Shown here: in pieces, positions 25,507 to 34,054 of the stretch | How positions within the stretch are numbered: the stretch's first letter is position 1 | Layout: each line of letters opens with the position of its first letter | Assembly (NCBI RefSeq): GCF_009651005.1 | Contig: NZ_WHVW01000021.1 | Coordinates: 1 to 55,793 of the forward strand | Origin: Sporosarcina obsidiansis | Lineage (GTDB): Bacteria; Bacillota; Bacilli; Bacillales_A; Planococcaceae | DNA length: 55,793 bases | Direction: 5' to 3' | The notes under the pieces: model-generated | What the model was told of the DNA's origin: nothing | The model's database searches: none | Seen by the model: the letters and a program-made list of their open reading frames with translations, nothing else | Made by a program: the position numbers and the translations under genes

Positions 25507-25603
25507 TAGGAGTGACCGAAATCGTCACAAAAACGTTGGGTGACAATTGCCATATTCCCTAGTACTCTTGTGGTAACGAGTTGTGAAACGGGAGGTAGTG
25601 GAT

Positions 25604-25990
25604 ATGAAACAGTTGCTCGCGTTCTTGATCGTAACGGGATTGCTATTCGTCACGGGATGCTCCAACGTATACGATTCTGCCGATGGCTACCGAATGGCGG
25701 TAATCAATCAAGGATTCCCTGTACCGAAAAATGCCTATGAAGTGAAGCCGGAAGATTGCACAACCGAAATCTCCAAATCAGCGAAATATAAGTTGCAGGG
25801 TATAGGGGATCAGGATGGCAATCCACCTGCTCATTATCTGAATACTATTGAAGAGTGGGGTTGGACGGAGCTTGAAGATGAGCGAAGAGGTTCCATTCAT
25901 TTCTATGAGAAAAACGGGAAGATCATGTCATTGAATATTAAGCAAAACGTATTCGATGTCTTTGAAATGACGAGCCACCCAGATTCGTAA
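25604..25990 (+). CDS. Small lipoprotein of unknown function
   Basis: ATG 25604 is preferred over ATG 25583 because GGGAGG precedes it by 9 nt. The 128-aa product has a lipoprotein signal peptide with lipobox VTGC (Cys near residue 18). The mature part is a mixed alpha/beta domain with VINQGFPVPKNAYEVKPED and IEEWGWTELEDERRGSIHFY. I do not recognise the domain. It lies 17 bp before a DUF1648 membrane-protein gene, so the two may be co-transcribed. Confidence 0.75.
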   Translation: MKQLLAFLIVTGLLFVTGCSNVYDSADGYRMAVINQGFPVPKNAYEVKPEDCTTEISKSAKYKLQGIGDQDGNPPAHYLNTIEEWGWTELEDERRGSIHFYEKNGKIMSLNIKQNVFDVFEMTSHPDS

Positions 25991-26007
25991 GCAAGGGAGG
26001 TCACGAT

Positions 26008-26502
26008 GTGGAGATGGAAAAACCGAAGCTGGATATACCGAAACCTGGTTTTGCAAAAGCTTTTGATGTGTTGACCATCGCTTTATTTGCTGCGTGTATA
26101 GTGTATATGTTTTTGCAATGGAGTCAATTACCCGATAGGATTCCAGCCCATTTCGGTGCTGCTGGAGAAGTGGATCGCTGGGGATCTAAGTATGAACTGC
26201 TTATTTTACCAGCCATTGGTATCTTTCTTTGGGTTACTCTGTCGTTTTTAGAAAAGCATCCCAATCTATATAATTACATCAACTTACGTCCGGATAATAT
26301 CGAAACACAGTATCGTTATGGCGTTGTCTTCATGAACGTGACCAAAAATGTTTCTACCTTGTTGATCATTTTCATTATGTGGCAAACGAATGAAATTGCA
26401 TTGGAAAGAGTCCAATCCCTGAACAGCTTATTTTTCTTTGGCATTTTAGGAGCCCTTTTCATTTCAATCGGTTACTATTTCTATAAAGTAATGAGATTGT
26501 AA
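26008..26502 (+). CDS. DUF1648-domain membrane protein
   Basis: The GTG at 26008 stands 7 nt after GGGAGG. The 164-aa protein has four hydrophobic segments (about 20-38, 67-85, 105-122 and 137-157). It has the DUF1648 signature QLPDRIPAHFGAAGEVDRWG in the first extracytoplasmic loop, as in SdpI-type immunity proteins and related membrane proteins. The function is unknown; SdpI itself protects against a toxin, but this protein lacks a nearby toxin gene. It probably forms a pair with the lipoprotein gene just upstream. Confidence 0.8.
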   Translation: MEMEKPKLDIPKPGFAKAFDVLTIALFAACIVYMFLQWSQLPDRIPAHFGAAGEVDRWGSKYELLILPAIGIFLWVTLSFLEKHPNLYNYINLRPDNIETQYRYGVVFMNVTKNVSTLLIIFIMWQTNEIALERVQSLNSLFFFGILGALFISIGYYFYKVMRL

Positions 26503-26535
26503 GTAACTACGTTTTCCAAAATTTCTGTAACTATA

Positions 26536-26580
26536 TGAAACTAACCACCACCTCTTACCGTATATAAATGGTAAGAGGTG
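26536..26580 (+). promoter_or_regulatory. Perfect inverted repeat overlapping an ECF-like promoter and the ribosome site of the DUF2207 gene
   Basis: CACCTCTTACC (26549-26559) and GGTAAGAGGTG (26570-26580) are perfect complements around a 10-nt AT loop, and the right arm contains the ribosome site AAGAGGTG. TGAAAC (26536-26541) and CGTA (26559-26562) are 17 nt apart, close to the ECF-sigma layout. It may be a DNA operator over the promoter, an RNA hairpin hiding the ribosome site, or a terminator for the upstream gene. Confidence 0.55.
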
Positions 26581-26586
26581 ATTTTG

Positions 26587-28284
26587 ATGAGGTGGAAATT
26601 ATTACTTTTCGCTCTGTTAGCATTTATGATATTTCCTGTATCCGCTGGCGCAGTTGACTTTAGCATTTCAGACGTGCAAATTAATGCGCACCTACAACCG
26701 GATGGTACGGTTCAGGTTAACGAGCAGCACACATATGAATTTGATGGGAAATTTAAAGGGATTATTCGCGAAATGAAACCAAAAGAAGGTGCCAAGATCG
26801 AAGGGTTCGAAGCCTTTGAAAATGGCAAGAAATTAAAGGTTGAGAAAAAGAACGATGAATATCGCGCCTATCGTAAAGGGAAAAATGAAACCATTACAGT
26901 AGAACTACAGTATACGATTAAAAGTGGAATGGAAAAGTATGAGGATGGAGCCCAGTTTTATTGGCCGTTTTTTGATGAACGGAATGAAACGGATTACGGC
27001 AACATGACGATTACGGTGATCCCACCAAGCCAAGCAAACGATGTACTCTTTCTGGGGTACGACAGTGCAGAAGAAACAGGAGCGGTGCAAGAAGACGGAA
27101 GTGTGAAGTTTGCAATGGGTGAGGTGTACTCCGGAGAAAATGGAGATATTCGAGTAGTGTATGAATCTTCTTTATTTCCACAGATGACGGTTATTGATAG
27201 GAAAATTCGACCTAGTGTGAGAGCAGATCAACAACTCCAAGCGATTGAAAAGGCTCAATTTATTGCGAATCAGCAACGCGTGGAGAAAATCGGAGGCGTT
27301 GTTTTAGGTGCAGGCTCTCTACTCGTCATCTTGATTAGTGTGTTCGCTAGGATCAGAAAAAAACGCTTCATCCATGAAGCCGATCTACAAATTGCTACTA
27401 ATGGTTTTTACGTTCCGACTTATGATATGAGCTTGCCAGCAATTCTTCTTTTCAAAAAAGGAAATGCCGCAGTAGAGTTGATGTCCGCAGCGTTACTAGA
27501 TTTGGTTCGCAAAGGATATGTGCGCCAGTTGTCCGATGATGAATTTGAATTGGTAAACCCCCATTTCGAATTAGAGCATGAACAACAATTGGCACAGCTA
27601 TTGTTCTTTCAAATCGGGAAAAATGAGCGATTCACTTTGGAACAGTTGAAAACATATACCAAAGAGGAGAAAAATTATGCAGAGTTCCAAAAGTCCTTTG
27701 TGATGTGGCAACAATTACTTAAATCAGAAGTAAAGCAATATCAGTTGAAGAAGCCCAGTATAAAGACGCGTGTAGCACTAGTCTTGATTGGTTTGACGGG
27801 AATTACACTCTCTATTCTATTCATACTATACGAGTTATATTTCTTGTTAACTGTAGCGATCGTTCTCTCGCTATATTCTCTGATTTTTTCCTTATTCTAT
27901 AGACCCCTTAACTATGCAGGGACTTTGATGTTGCAGGAATGGAAGGAAGTAGAACATTGGATGAACGAGATGGATCCGAAAAAATGGGATGATTTATCTC
28001 TTGATGAACGTTTCCGAGTCCTAGTCTATGGAGTGGGAATCCAACATAAGGAACTTGCCTCCTACTATGAAGAGTTTGCCAGTGCGCAAAAATCGATTAA
28101 TCAAAATCGATCTTCAGATTACACAGAATCGGGTAGCGGAGGCTTTTACGTTCACAATCCCGTTTTCCTAACAGGTTCCTTTAGCCAAGCCTCCACCAAC
28201 GTATCTGCCAACGCCCCTAGCGACTCAAGCAGTAGCAGTAGTGGTGGTACAGGCGGAGGAGGCGGAGGATCAGGTGCATTTTAA
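26587..28284 (+). CDS. DUF2207-domain membrane protein
   Basis: ATG 26587, 6 nt after AAGAGGTG, is preferred over the GTG at 26578 within that site. The 565-aa protein has a signal peptide (1-22), a beta-rich extracellular DUF2207 domain (about 25-205, with VDFSISDVQINAHLQPDGTV and FYWPFFDERNETDYG), and a membrane helix near 235-255. A cytoplasmic region, two more helices near 395-435, and a low-complexity Ser/Gly tail ending in GGGGGGSGAF complete it. This is the standard plan of a widespread bacterial membrane family of unknown function. The upstream inverted repeat suggests specific control. Confidence 0.85.
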   Translation: MRWKLLLFALLAFMIFPVSAGAVDFSISDVQINAHLQPDGTVQVNEQHTYEFDGKFKGIIREMKPKEGAKIEGFEAFENGKKLKVEKKNDEYRAYRKGKNETITVELQYTIKSGMEKYEDGAQFYWPFFDERNETDYGNMTITVIPPSQANDVLFLGYDSAEETGAVQEDGSVKFAMGEVYSGENGDIRVVYESSLFPQMTVIDRKIRPSVRADQQLQAIEKAQFIANQQRVEKIGGVVLGAGSLLVILISVFARIRKKRFIHEADLQIATNGFYVPTYDMSLPAILLFKKGNAAVELMSAALLDLVRKGYVRQLSDDEFELVNPHFELEHEQQLAQLLFFQIGKNERFTLEQLKTYTKEEKNYAEFQKSFVMWQQLLKSEVKQYQLKKPSIKTRVALVLIGLTGITLSILFILYELYFLLTVAIVLSLYSLIFSLFYRPLNYAGTLMLQEWKEVEHWMNEMDPKKWDDLSLDERFRVLVYGVGIQHKELASYYEEFASAQKSINQNRSSDYTESGSGGFYVHNPVFLTGSFSQASTNVSANAPSDSSSSSSGGTGGGGGGSGAF

Positions 28285-28288
28285 TAAC

Positions 28289-28634
28289 AAAAGCGGAAGG
28301 CGCCGTATAGCCTCGACAGGCGTTGGAGGACTTACCAAAAAGGCGTACTTTGCCTTTATGGTAAGTCCGAAACGACCCGAGAGGCTGGCGCCTGCAGCTA
28401 GATGAAACAAAAGCGGAAGGCGCCGTATAGCCTTGACAGGCGTTGGAGGACCTACCAAAAAGGCGTACTTTGCCTTTATGGTAAGTTCGAAACGACCCGA
28501 GAGGCTGGCGCCTGCAGCTAGATGAAACAAAAGCGGAGGCGCCGTGTAGCCTTGACAGGCGTTGGAGGACCTACCAAAAAGGTGCACTTTGCCTTTATGG
28601 TAGGACCGAAACGACCCGAAAGGCTACACGGCGC
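28289..28634 (+). repeat. Three tandem copies of a 120-bp hairpin repeat (plus orientation)
   Basis: Units start at 28289, 28409 and 28529 (AAAAGCGGAAGGCGCC or a close variant), exactly 120 bp apart. Each holds an outer GC-rich stem and an inner stem in which CTTACC or CCTACC with AAAAGG pairs with GCCTTTATGGTA(A/G)G. Unit 3 has changed its outer arm to GCGCCGTGTAGCCTT, matched by AAGGCTACACGGCGC. The ends match the minus-strand reading of the array at 23888. Confidence 0.88.
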
Positions 28635-28657
28635 TAGATTCAAAAGGAGAGAAAAAC

Positions 28658-30073
28658 ATGGGGAAAACCATCGTCTGGTTTAGGAAAGACTTGCGATTAC
28701 ATGATCATCCAGCCTTAGTAGAAGCGGCAGCGCATGGAGAAGTGCTGCCGGTTTTTATTTTGCCAGAAATACGCCATGAGGCAGCTGATTGGTGGTTGCA
28801 TCATAGCTTATTAGAGCTTCAGCAAAAATTCGGATTACAGCAAGTACGATTGATCATTCGAAGAGGAGACCCTGTTGAGCAATTACGACTCATACAAAAG
28901 GAGAGTGGGGCACAACAAATTGTCTTCAATGAATTGTATGATCCAGTTAGCCGCCAACAGGAGCAGGAGTTGACTACTGCCTTTGAACAAATTGAAGTGC
29001 AAGTTCGCTCCTTTCAAGGAATCGTACTCGTACCGCCCAATGTTATATTCAACAAATCCGGTCAACCGTATAAAGTATTTACTCCCTTTTGGAAACGCCT
29101 CAGGCAAGAACCGATAGGGCTTCCTCTACCAATTCCTAAGGATATTCCGCCAACTACAGTGCAACTTGCTTCTTTATCTGTAAATGAATGGGGGCTGATC
29201 GGGGAGACATCTTGGCATGAAAAATTTTCGAAACATTGGCGACCCGGAGAAACTGCCGCTATTGAATTATGGGAAAAGTTCCAAGATCATGGGTTGTCCT
29301 CCTATAAAGAGGGAAGAGATATACCAGCAGAACCCCATGTCTCACGATTGTCACCTTATATAGCTAATGGCAATATTAGTGTTCGTTCTTTATGGCATAA
29401 TGCGCTTCTAGCAACGGAGTTTATTGGAAATGATCAGACAGAGGCTTTTTTGCGTCAGTTGGCGTGGCGAGATTTTGCTCATTACCAGTTACTTTATTTT
29501 CCCAAGATGCTGACTCAGCCCATGCGCCCTGAATTCGAATCTTTTCCCTGGCAAGCGGTAGAAGAGGAATTGCATGCATGGAAAAATGGAAAGACCGGTT
29601 ACCCGCTAGTCGATGCAGGAATGCGCGAACTTTGGGAGACTGGTTATATCCATAATCGTGTACGGATGATCGTAGCATCGTTTTTGGTGAAACATTTATT
29701 GGTGGATTGGCGCGAAGGGATGGCTTGGTTTGAACAAACGCTTGTGGATTGGGACGTGGCAAATAATGCGATGGGATGGCAATGGGTAGCGGGAAGTGGA
29801 TTCGACGCATCGCCTTACTTTAGGATTTTCAACCCGACCACACAAGGTGAGAAGTTTGATGAAGCAGCGGTATATGTGAAAAAATGGTTGCCTGAGTTGC
29901 GAGATATTCCCGAAAAGTATGTATTCAGGCCTGCCGAAGCGCCAGCAGACGTTTTGGAAGCGGCGGGCGTAAAGATAGGTGATACCTATCCATCGCCGAT
30001 TGTCGATCATCAAGCTGCCCGAGTCCGCGCACTGGCAGCATATGATACTTGTAAAAATCTCACCGATGCCTAG
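28658..30073 (+). CDS. phr: Deoxyribodipyrimidine photolyase
   Basis: The 471-aa protein is a class I CPD photolyase by length and motifs. It has an N-terminal antenna-binding domain (KTIVWFRKDLRLHDHPAL), and a C-terminal FAD domain with SRLSPYIANGNIS (about 229), FLRQLAWRDFAHYQLLYF, GYPLVDAGMRELWETGYIHN (about 312-331) and NNAMGWQWVAGSGFDASPYF. It repairs UV-induced pyrimidine dimers using blue light. The ATG follows AAAAGGAGAG. Its last bases overlap the convergent end of a CarH-like light regulator gene, a light-response pairing. Confidence 0.95.
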   Translation: MGKTIVWFRKDLRLHDHPALVEAAAHGEVLPVFILPEIRHEAADWWLHHSLLELQQKFGLQQVRLIIRRGDPVEQLRLIQKESGAQQIVFNELYDPVSRQQEQELTTAFEQIEVQVRSFQGIVLVPPNVIFNKSGQPYKVFTPFWKRLRQEPIGLPLPIPKDIPPTTVQLASLSVNEWGLIGETSWHEKFSKHWRPGETAAIELWEKFQDHGLSSYKEGRDIPAEPHVSRLSPYIANGNISVRSLWHNALLATEFIGNDQTEAFLRQLAWRDFAHYQLLYFPKMLTQPMRPEFESFPWQAVEEELHAWKNGKTGYPLVDAGMRELWETGYIHNRVRMIVASFLVKHLLVDWREGMAWFEQTLVDWDVANNAMGWQWVAGSGFDASPYFRIFNPTTQGEKFDEAAVYVKKWLPELRDIPEKYVFRPAEAPADVLEAAGVKIGDTYPSPIVDHQAARVRALAAYDTCKNLTDA

Positions 30074-30951
30074 ATCTTATCAATTGTTTCGATGATGCGT
30101 ATATTTTCTAGTTCCAGCTTTTCAGACCGCAATAAGGCACCATACCCACCCAAATAAAATTCTGTATTTGCATGGAGACCTGCAAACTCATCCAACTCCT
30201 GGATGACGAGCGGATCGGTTTCAAACGGTGTAGTAGTAGAGGCAGAGAGCAAAACTTTGACAGGTTGTATTTTTTCTACAAATGATTGAATTGCACCTGG
30301 AGCTGGTGACGATCCGATCATTGCAGTTCGCCAACCACGCAACATTAATTGTAATAATATGATGTGAACTGGAATTTCATGAGATTCGTAAGGCAAGCAA
30401 GCGCCCAGCAATATGGGAGAGTCTTCTCTGTATTGGAAATTGCGTCTTATTTGGACGAGCTGATCACGTACGACGAGACTCGAAAGTGCTTCCTGATATT
30501 CATCCCATTCGCCACTCGCCCAATTATCGCCAACCTTTTGCAAAAATGGAATAATGATTTGCTGTAGATAATGTTCTAGCCCCAATCGGTGGTAGGCAGC
30601 TTGCAAGGAAAAGTTTAATTCCAGTTCATCACAATTTGTCCCATGGTGAAGAAGTTCACGCAATATCGCATCCAAGTATGTCTCTTCGGGATTAGACTGT
30701 GTGAATGGTACCTCTTGGGATTTAGCCATTTCTGCTGCTTGAGAAAGAGCAAAGCCTTCTTCTGCATATCTCTTCATCAGCGAAAAAAGCCGAATATCTT
30801 CGTTAGTATAGGTGCGATAGCCGTTATCAAGACGTTCTGGAACTACGATATCATAGCGCTCTTCCCATTTTCTTAGAACTTGTCTGGATAAGCCTATTTG
30901 ATCCGCAACCTGTTTAATTGTATAGGTGGGTTTTTCAGATGACGGCTTCAC
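30070..30951 (-). CDS. MerR-family regulator with B12-binding domain (CarH/LitR-like)
   Basis: I start it at GTG 30951 (293 aa, 9 nt after AGAAAGG) because a consensus promoter (-35 31045-31050, -10 about 31022-31027) lies inside any longer frame. Domains: MerR winged helix (about 8-75, YTIKQVADQIGLSRQVLRKW). A B12-cap four-helix bundle follows, with GDNWASGEWDEYQEALSS, where CarH has its W-x9-EH motif. A cobalamin-binding Rossmann domain follows, with YESHEIPVH near residue 200. There the CarH ExHxxG lower-ligand motif is present as E-S-H-E-I-P, keeping the His but replacing Gly. CarH-type proteins use adenosylcobalamin to repress light-induced genes in the dark. It is convergent with photolyase (4-nt overlap) and divergent from a membrane-protein gene. 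Confidence 0.88.
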   Translation of the reverse strand: MKPSSEKPTYTIKQVADQIGLSRQVLRKWEERYDIVVPERLDNGYRTYTNEDIRLFSLMKRYAEEGFALSQAAEMAKSQEVPFTQSNPEETYLDAILRELLHHGTNCDELELNFSLQAAYHRLGLEHYLQQIIIPFLQKVGDNWASGEWDEYQEALSSLVVRDQLVQIRRNFQYREDSPILLGACLPYESHEIPVHIILLQLMLRGWRTAMIGSSPAPGAIQSFVEKIQPVKVLLSASTTTPFETDPLVIQELDEFAGLHANTEFYLGGYGALLRSEKLELENIRIIETIDKI

Positions 30952-31021
30952 AGCAATCAACCTTTCTGTACTGACTAATTTGGCGGTATATATGCCGCGA
31001 TTTTCTTGATACTGTCTAACA

Positions 31022-31053
31022 TTATACATAGATTTGACGAGATGAGTCAAATC
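31022..31053. promoter_or_regulatory. Divergent promoter with a 23-bp palindrome between the CarH-like gene and its neighbour
   Basis: GATTTGAC (31031-31038) and GTCAAATC (31046-31053) are perfect inverted repeats 7 nt apart. On the minus strand TTGACT and TATAAT are spaced 18 nt, a strong sigma-A promoter for the regulator. On the plus strand the other arm offers a TTGACG -35 for the gene at 31085. The palindrome therefore covers both -35 boxes, as expected of an autoregulator's operator. Confidence 0.65.
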
Positions 31054-31084
31054 TGTTATTTTTACTGTGTAGGAAGGTGTCTAA

Positions 31085-31525
31085 ATGAACAGTAAAAATA
31101 GTATGAAAGCTACGTGGATTGGGATTATTTCTGGTGTTATATTAGCTCTCTTTTTGAAAGTAGTGCAATCAATCACTGATCATCAAGTGTATACACTTCT
31201 TCTGAACGTAGATTACATACCCATAGTGAAAGAATATCAGTTTCCAGAGGTAGTAGAGGTGCTATTTCATTTAATCGTCTCCGTCATACTTTGTACTGTA
31301 TTCGTCTTTTTATATGACAGAGGCCGCGGTACGTTTAGAAAGCATATCATCTTTTTTTCATTAGCCATTAATGTGCTTATAGGCTTATTATTGTACCCCA
31401 CTACTTCATTTTCCGAACGAACGCCCAGTGTCACAAGTATACCTGCACTGTGTTGGTGGGTACTAGGGCATACGATTTATGGAGCTTTAGTTGGGATACT
31501 ACTGGGTAGAAATAATAAGAAATAG
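31085..31525 (+). CDS. Four-helix membrane protein, divergent from the CarH-like regulator
   Basis: The 146-aa protein has four hydrophobic segments (about 9-27, 58-80, 92-108 and 122-140) with short loops and a basic C-terminus. The ATG follows AGGAAGGTG. I do not recognise the family with confidence; it resembles small YagU-like membrane proteins in size and topology. Its promoter shares a palindrome with the CarH-like gene, so it is the most likely direct target of that regulator and may be light- or B12-responsive. Confidence 0.7.
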   Translation: MNSKNSMKATWIGIISGVILALFLKVVQSITDHQVYTLLLNVDYIPIVKEYQFPEVVEVLFHLIVSVILCTVFVFLYDRGRGTFRKHIIFFSLAINVLIGLLLYPTTSFSERTPSVTSIPALCWWVLGHTIYGALVGILLGRNNKK

Positions 31526-31672
31526 GACGAAACTTATAGTTATCTCTAGCAATTTTCTCGCAGCCTATGTATACTAAGCTATAACAAACATTATACAAAG
31601 TGTAAACAAACAGTACATCACTGTGTATAATGCAGCTTGGTTGCGTCTGTTGAAGAAAAGGAGAGTAAGCCC

Positions 31673-32965
31673 ATGTGGATCACGAAAAAGCGTAAGTCAT
31701 CTTCACTAGTTCAGCCGATTTCCTCTATTCCTGTCAAATTGCAAGTGCCTACTAAAGAAATTCAATTGCAATTGGATGCCATTCAGTTGAAAGAGCGTGA
31801 TTTGCAACTCCTGCGTGCATTAAAGGAGCCTATGCATAATAGAATAGACGATATTGTCAAAGCTTTCTATGATAGTGTAACAGCAGTCCCGCTTTTATCC
31901 AATACGATCCGGAAGTACAGTAATACGGATTACTTAAGTAAGACGTTGGCAGCTCATCTAGGCGGCTTGTTCGACGGCGTCATCGATGAGGCATACATCG
32001 CCAATCGAAGCAAAGTGGCACAATCTCATATGCGAATCGGACTGGAACCGAAGTGGTATGTGGCGGCATTTCAAAATTTACATGCGACAATGCTAGACAT
32101 TTTGTTTTCATTGGAATTGGAGCAGGTGGAAGAGCGAGAAATGATTGTTGCTTTAAGTAAGATTCTAAATTTTGAGAAACAGCTAGTACTTGAAGCTTTC
32201 GAAAAGAGTGCGAATGAAGCGTTGCAGACACAGCAACAGGAGATAAAAGATCGTGTTAAACAGCAAATTGGTAGTATTGCGCTGGAGATCGAAGAAAAGT
32301 CAGAATCTACTTACTCCGTCGTCAATGAGCTGATCGAGCAATCGGCAGAGTTGGATGGTAAAATACAAGAAAGTATCGCACGTTCTGAAACTTCTGCAGG
32401 TCAGGCGCAGTCAGGAATCGAGCAGATGGCACACCTCGTTTATACTTCGGAGACGATTGTGAAAGAAACGAAAGGGATGGCGGCACTGATTGGAGAGCTA
32501 AACCGTGCATCCGTGCAGATCGAAGAGGTAGTGCAATTGGTAAAAACGATTGCGGATCAAACGAATTTATTAGCTATTAACTCAGCGATTGAAGCAGCGC
32601 GCGCAGGAGTTCACGGGAAGGGATTCGCAGTGGTGGCCGATGAAGTTCGTAATTTAGCTGATCAGACGAAACGATCGACCGACAATATTACCCAGCTCGT
32701 AGCGGAGTCAAAAGCTAAATCACAGGCTGTCCACGAAGCAATCGATGTCGTGATGAAGTTTGCGAATATGGGCATGGAAGAAACAGAGTCTTCTAAGGAG
32801 ACGTTCCAAAACATTACGGATACCGTGCATTTGACCATTAACGACATTAATCATTTCTCTGATCATATGAAAAACTTGCAAGATGTCATTACGTCCATAG
32901 GCGGTGTATCAAAAGAAGTCGTTTCAACATCATATGAACTGGAAGAAGCAATTGAAGTTCTATAA
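31673..32965 (+). CDS. hemAT: HemAT-type globin-coupled aerotaxis transducer
   Basis: ATG 31673 after AAAAGGAGAG is preferred over the TTG at 31637. The 430-aa soluble protein has an N-terminal sensor globin (about 30-180) and a methyl-accepting signalling domain (about 200-430) with the hairpin tip [40 protein letters not shown]. The haem-site residues align with B. subtilis HemAT at a constant offset of 4: Tyr66 (Tyr70) and proximal His119 (His123). HemAT senses oxygen and signals to CheA. No other chemotaxis gene is nearby. It has no membrane segment, as usual for the family. Confidence 0.93.
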   Translation: MWITKKRKSSSLVQPISSIPVKLQVPTKEIQLQLDAIQLKERDLQLLRALKEPMHNRIDDIVKAFYDSVTAVPLLSNTIRKYSNTDYLSKTLAAHLGGLFDGVIDEAYIANRSKVAQSHMRIGLEPKWYVAAFQNLHATMLDILFSLELEQVEEREMIVALSKILNFEKQLVLEAFEKSANEALQTQQQEIKDRVKQQIGSIALEIEEKSESTYSVVNELIEQSAELDGKIQESIARSETSAGQAQSGIEQMAHLVYTSETIVKETKGMAALIGELNRASVQIEEVVQLVKTIADQTNLLAINSAIEAARAGVHGKGFAVVADEVRNLADQTKRSTDNITQLVAESKAKSQAVHEAIDVVMKFANMGMEETESSKETFQNITDTVHLTINDINHFSDHMKNLQDVITSIGGVSKEVVSTSYELEEAIEVL

Positions 32966-32981
32966 AGGAAGTGAGTACTAG

Positions 32982-34052
32982 ATGTTTTTAGCGTGGAGCG
33001 AAATTAGACGGAATAAATTACGATTTTTATTGATCACTTCGATTTTATTGCTCGTCTCATTTTTAGTATTTTTCTTATCGGGTCTTGCCACAGGGCTAGC
33101 CAATTTGAATAGGGAAGCAGTAGATAAATGGGATGCGCAGGCAGTAGTGTTGACGGAGGAATCAGATAAAAGTCTCTATCAGTCTTCATTGGATCGAGGA
33201 GAGGCGGACGCACTGGATGCGAAGGAAACGGCAATTGTCGGTCAGATGGGTTCGATTGCAAATAATGGCGATGTGAAGAAAAATGTTGTCTTGTTCGGCA
33301 TTGACCCTGATGAATTCATTATGCCGAAAGTGAGTGAAGGAGAAGCAGCATTAAGCACTGAAAATGGTGTCATCGCGGCAGATGTGTTGAAGGATGAGGG
33401 ATTTGCAATTGGTGACACGCTTGAATTATCTTCTACTGATACGAAGCTTGAAATTATCGGTTTTACCGATCAGGCACGGTTTAACGCAGCACCCGTACTG
33501 TATATGAATCTAGATGATTTGCAGCAACTAAAGTTCGGGGAAGCAGCGGAAATGAATGCCGACTTGGTCAATGCTATCATTATAAAAGACGATAATTGGA
33601 GCAAGTTGAAAGCACCTGATGACTTGGAAATCATTGAAATGGAAACTTTCATTGAAAATCTGCCGGGCTATACGGAGCAGAACATGACACTGACCTATAT
33701 GATTTACTTCTTGTTCGTTATTTCCGCAGCGATCGTAGCGATTTTCCTCTACGTATTGACGGTGCAGAAAATCAGCATGTTTGGTCTGATGAAAGCACAG
33801 GGGATTTCCAGTGGCTATTTAGCGAAATCAGTTGTGGCGCAAACGTTCATTCTAGCAACGATCGGTGTCGTAGTCGGGTTTGGATTGACGTGGCTGGCTG
33901 GCAGTTTCTTACCGAGTGCGGTCCCTGTCCAATTTGATCTGATGACCATGATCATATATGGTCTCATTCTAATTGTGGTGGCAATCGCGGGGGCAGTCAT
34001 TTCGGTCTGGACGATTATTCGAATTGATCCACTAGAAGCGATAGGAGGGTAA
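32982..34052 (+). CDS. FtsX-type ABC exporter permease (HrtB/DevC-like)
   Basis: The 356-aa protein has one N-terminal membrane helix (about 15-38), a large extracellular MacB-like domain (about 40-235), and three C-terminal helices (about 237-260, 285-310 and 320-345), the four-helix plan of type VII ABC systems. The start MFLAWSEIRRNKLRFLLIT resembles HrtB-like permeases. It is separated from its ATPase gene by 2 bp. HrtBA systems export excess haem; the preceding gene is a haem-based oxygen sensor, but that neighbour link is weak and the substrate stays unknown. Confidence 0.85.
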   Translation: MFLAWSEIRRNKLRFLLITSILLLVSFLVFFLSGLATGLANLNREAVDKWDAQAVVLTEESDKSLYQSSLDRGEADALDAKETAIVGQMGSIANNGDVKKNVVLFGIDPDEFIMPKVSEGEAALSTENGVIAADVLKDEGFAIGDTLELSSTDTKLEIIGFTDQARFNAAPVLYMNLDDLQQLKFGEAAEMNADLVNAIIIKDDNWSKLKAPDDLEIIEMETFIENLPGYTEQNMTLTYMIYFLFVISAAIVAIFLYVLTVQKISMFGLMKAQGISSGYLAKSVVAQTFILATIGVVVGFGLTWLAGSFLPSAVPVQFDLMTMIIYGLILIVVAIAGAVISVWTIIRIDPLEAIGG

Positions 34053-34054
34053 GC

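Noticed and set aside
23820..28650. Insertion sequence or other autonomous mobile element
   Set aside because: The repeated units are about 120 bp, have no transposase gene and no target duplications visible; they fit non-autonomous hairpin repeats better.
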